Source: Coriobacteriia bacterium (GTDB lineage Bacteria; Actinomycetota; Coriobacteriia; Coriobacteriales; Eggerthellaceae). From it: a stretch of DNA of 52,352 nt. Below the pieces are notes generated by a model. The model did no database searches. It was given only the letters and a program-made list of their open reading frames with translations, and was not told the DNA's origin. Each line of letters begins with the position of its first letter. Position 1 is the stretch's first letter. The translations under genes and the position numbers were made by a program. Below are positions 51,242-52,352 of this stretch, one piece after another. The stretch spans positions 1 through 52,352 of the forward strand of contig JAUNCQ010000005.1 in assembly GCA_030526515.1 (NCBI GenBank), given 5' to 3'.

Positions 51242-52330
51242 CTACCTTTCAGTGCAGCTGATGCACGGGTCGATGGTCAGAATGATGTTGTTGACGTCCG
51301 CCAGGTCGCAGCCCTGCAGGGCCTTGGTCATGCCGCCCAGGTTGTAGCTGGTTGGGGTGCGGATGCGCATGCGCTCCAGGTTCTTGGTGCCGTTGCCGCG
51401 GGAGTAGTAGTAGCACTCGCCGCGGGGCTGCTCCACCACGTGGCAGGCCTCGGCGCCGTCAGCGGGAGCGCCCTTGACGGCCACGGCGATTTCGCCCGCG
51501 GGAATCTTGCTGATCATTTCCTTGATGATGTCGATGGACTGCAGGACCTCCTTGCAGCGGACCACGCAGCGCTCGTAGCAGTCGCCGCCGGTGCCCACGA
51601 TGGGCTCGAAGCCCTCAAGCAGGCCGTAGCCGCCGTTGCCCAGGGTACGCACGTCATAGGTGACGCCGGAGGCGCGGCCGAAGGGGCCCACCATGCCCAG
51701 GTCGATGGCGTCTTCCTTGGACACGTAGCCCACGCCCTTGGTGCGGTTCTGGATGGAGCTGTCCTTCAGGAAGGTGTTCATGATCTGCTTGTAGTCGCCC
51801 ATGATGCCGTCCAGCACGGTGATGAACTCACGCAGGGTGGCATCGTCGATGTCACGGGCAACGCCGCCGACCTTAACCACGCTGAAGATGACGCGACCAC
51901 CGGTGGTCTTCTCGAACAGGTCCAGCACGCGCTCACGCAGGCGCCAGCAGTGCATGAACAGGCTCTCAAAGCCGAAGGCGTCAGCAGCCAGGCCCAACCA
52001 CAGGATATGGGAGTGGACTCGGGACAGCTCGTGCCAGATGGTACGCAGGGCCTCGGCGCGGTCGGGAACCTTCACGTCCATGAGCTTCTCCACCGTTTCG
52101 GCGTAGCCCATGGAGTGACCGAAGGCGCAGATGCCGCAGATGCGCTCCACGACGTAGATGAACTGGTTGTAGTCACGGGTTTCGACCAGCTTCTCAAGGC
52201 CGCGGTGGACGAAACCGATCTGCGGGATGCAGTCGATGACCTTTTCGTCCTCCACCACCAGGTCCAGGTGCAGCGGCTCAGGCAGAACCGGATGCTGCGG
52301 ACCGAAGGGAACGACCGTACGCTTGCTCAT
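51242..52330 (-). CDS. echE: Ech-type (group 4) NiFe hydrogenase large subunit
   Basis: A 362-residue homologue of EchE/HycE/NuoD. Both nickel-binding Cys pairs are present: RICGIC (N-terminal motif) and DPCISC (C-terminal motif), so it should be a true hydrogenase and not a Complex I NuoD, which lacks them. The protein ends three residues after the last Cys (TER), so there is no peptide for an endoprotease to remove, as reported for some Ech and Coo enzymes. It would use reduced ferredoxin to make H2 while moving ions across the membrane. The ATG is at 52330; the small subunit and the membrane subunits are expected beyond the window. Confidence 0.95.
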   Translation of the reverse strand: MSKRTVVPFGPQHPVLPEPLHLDLVVEDEKVIDCIPQIGFVHRGLEKLVETRDYNQFIYVVERICGICAFGHSMGYAETVEKLMDVKVPDRAEALRTIWHELSRVHSHILWLGLAADAFGFESLFMHCWRLRERVLDLFEKTTGGRVIFSVVKVGGVARDIDDATLREFITVLDGIMGDYKQIMNTFLKDSSIQNRTKGVGYVSKEDAIDLGMVGPFGRASGVTYDVRTLGNGGYGLLEGFEPIVGTGGDCYERCVVRCKEVLQSIDIIKEMISKIPAGEIAVAVKGAPADGAEACHVVEQPRGECYYYSRGNGTKNLERMRIRTPTSYNLGGMTKALQGCDLADVNNIILTIDPCISCTER

Positions 52331-52331
52331 G

Positions 52332-52352
52332 TTATTCGCCCTCCCCTTCTGC
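52332..52352 (-). CDS. 3' end of the next upstream gene of the hydrogenase operon
   Basis: Reading the minus strand from the edge gives A-E-G-E-G-E and a TAA stop at 52334-52332, one base before the echE ATG. A frame ending so close fits the upstream operon member, most likely EchD (30-kDa, NuoC-like), but six residues cannot prove this. Confidence 0.45.
   Translation of the reverse strand, partial: AEGEGE

Overview
The window is high-GC (about 63-65 % by eye) and looks like the chromosome of an anaerobic actinobacterium of the class Coriobacteriia. The support is the gene content: RecA/RecX/LexA/NrdR and RodZ/FtsK of actinobacterial type next to SpoVS, RNase Y and RNase J, with indolepyruvate:ferredoxin oxidoreductase, an energy-converting (Ech-type, group 4) NiFe hydrogenase and a MenA-like prenyltransferase. 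MenA leans toward Eggerthellales, but genus and species cannot be fixed by reading alone. I saw no rRNA, tRNA, IS element, phage gene or CRISPR array.

Layout. 1-1.5 kb: a short accessory patch with a lone LarC C-terminal domain (minus strand) in different codon usage, then a 730-bp gene-free stretch filled with an array of imperfect palindromes. 1.6-27.4 kb: a plus-strand core block: zinc-ribbon/PASTA membrane protein, recO, TSCPD protein, rpsO, pnp, dapB, dapA, rnj (RNase J), ftsK, rodZ-like, yajQ, rimO, a pgsA-cinA fusion, recA, recX, rny, an orphan HATPase, spoVS, miaB, miaA, hflX. 27.5-30.2 kb: the SOS switch: lexA divergent from a small tail-anchored protein, then nrdR, dut and a small membrane protein. 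30.4-41.7 kb: two paralogous hybrid histidine kinases flanking an unknown protein, a BaiA-like SDR, an acyltransferase, a His-rich CobW GTPase, an FMN reductase, a thioesterase and menA. 41.9-52.3 kb: minus-strand genes gluQ, iorB, iorA, a zinc-ribbon/FHA protein, a DacF-type D,D-carboxypeptidase, a VanW/G5 protein with a histone-like tail, a second PgsA-type enzyme, and echF and echE of a hydrogenase operon that continues beyond the window.

How it works together. The plus-strand core is a housekeeping cluster for mRNA decay (PNPase, RNase J, RNase Y), tRNA and ribosome modification (MiaA, MiaB, RimO), chromosome handling and DNA repair (FtsK, RecA, RecX, RecO). LexA boxes sit inside the promoter spacers of recA and of the small gene divergent from lexA, so both should be SOS-controlled. 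The right end suggests ferredoxin-based energy metabolism: IorAB reduces ferredoxin and Ech can reoxidise it to H2. Nickel handling is a possible thread linking LarC, the His-rich CobW protein and the hydrogenase.

Most unusual items: the palindrome array at 722-1347; a strongly over-represented 8-mer GGGCGAAA (38 sites counted by eye); promoters nested inside terminators before rpsO and ftsK; the SOS-driven tail-anchored protein; the orphan HATPase between rny and spoVS; and the PgsA-CinA fusion.
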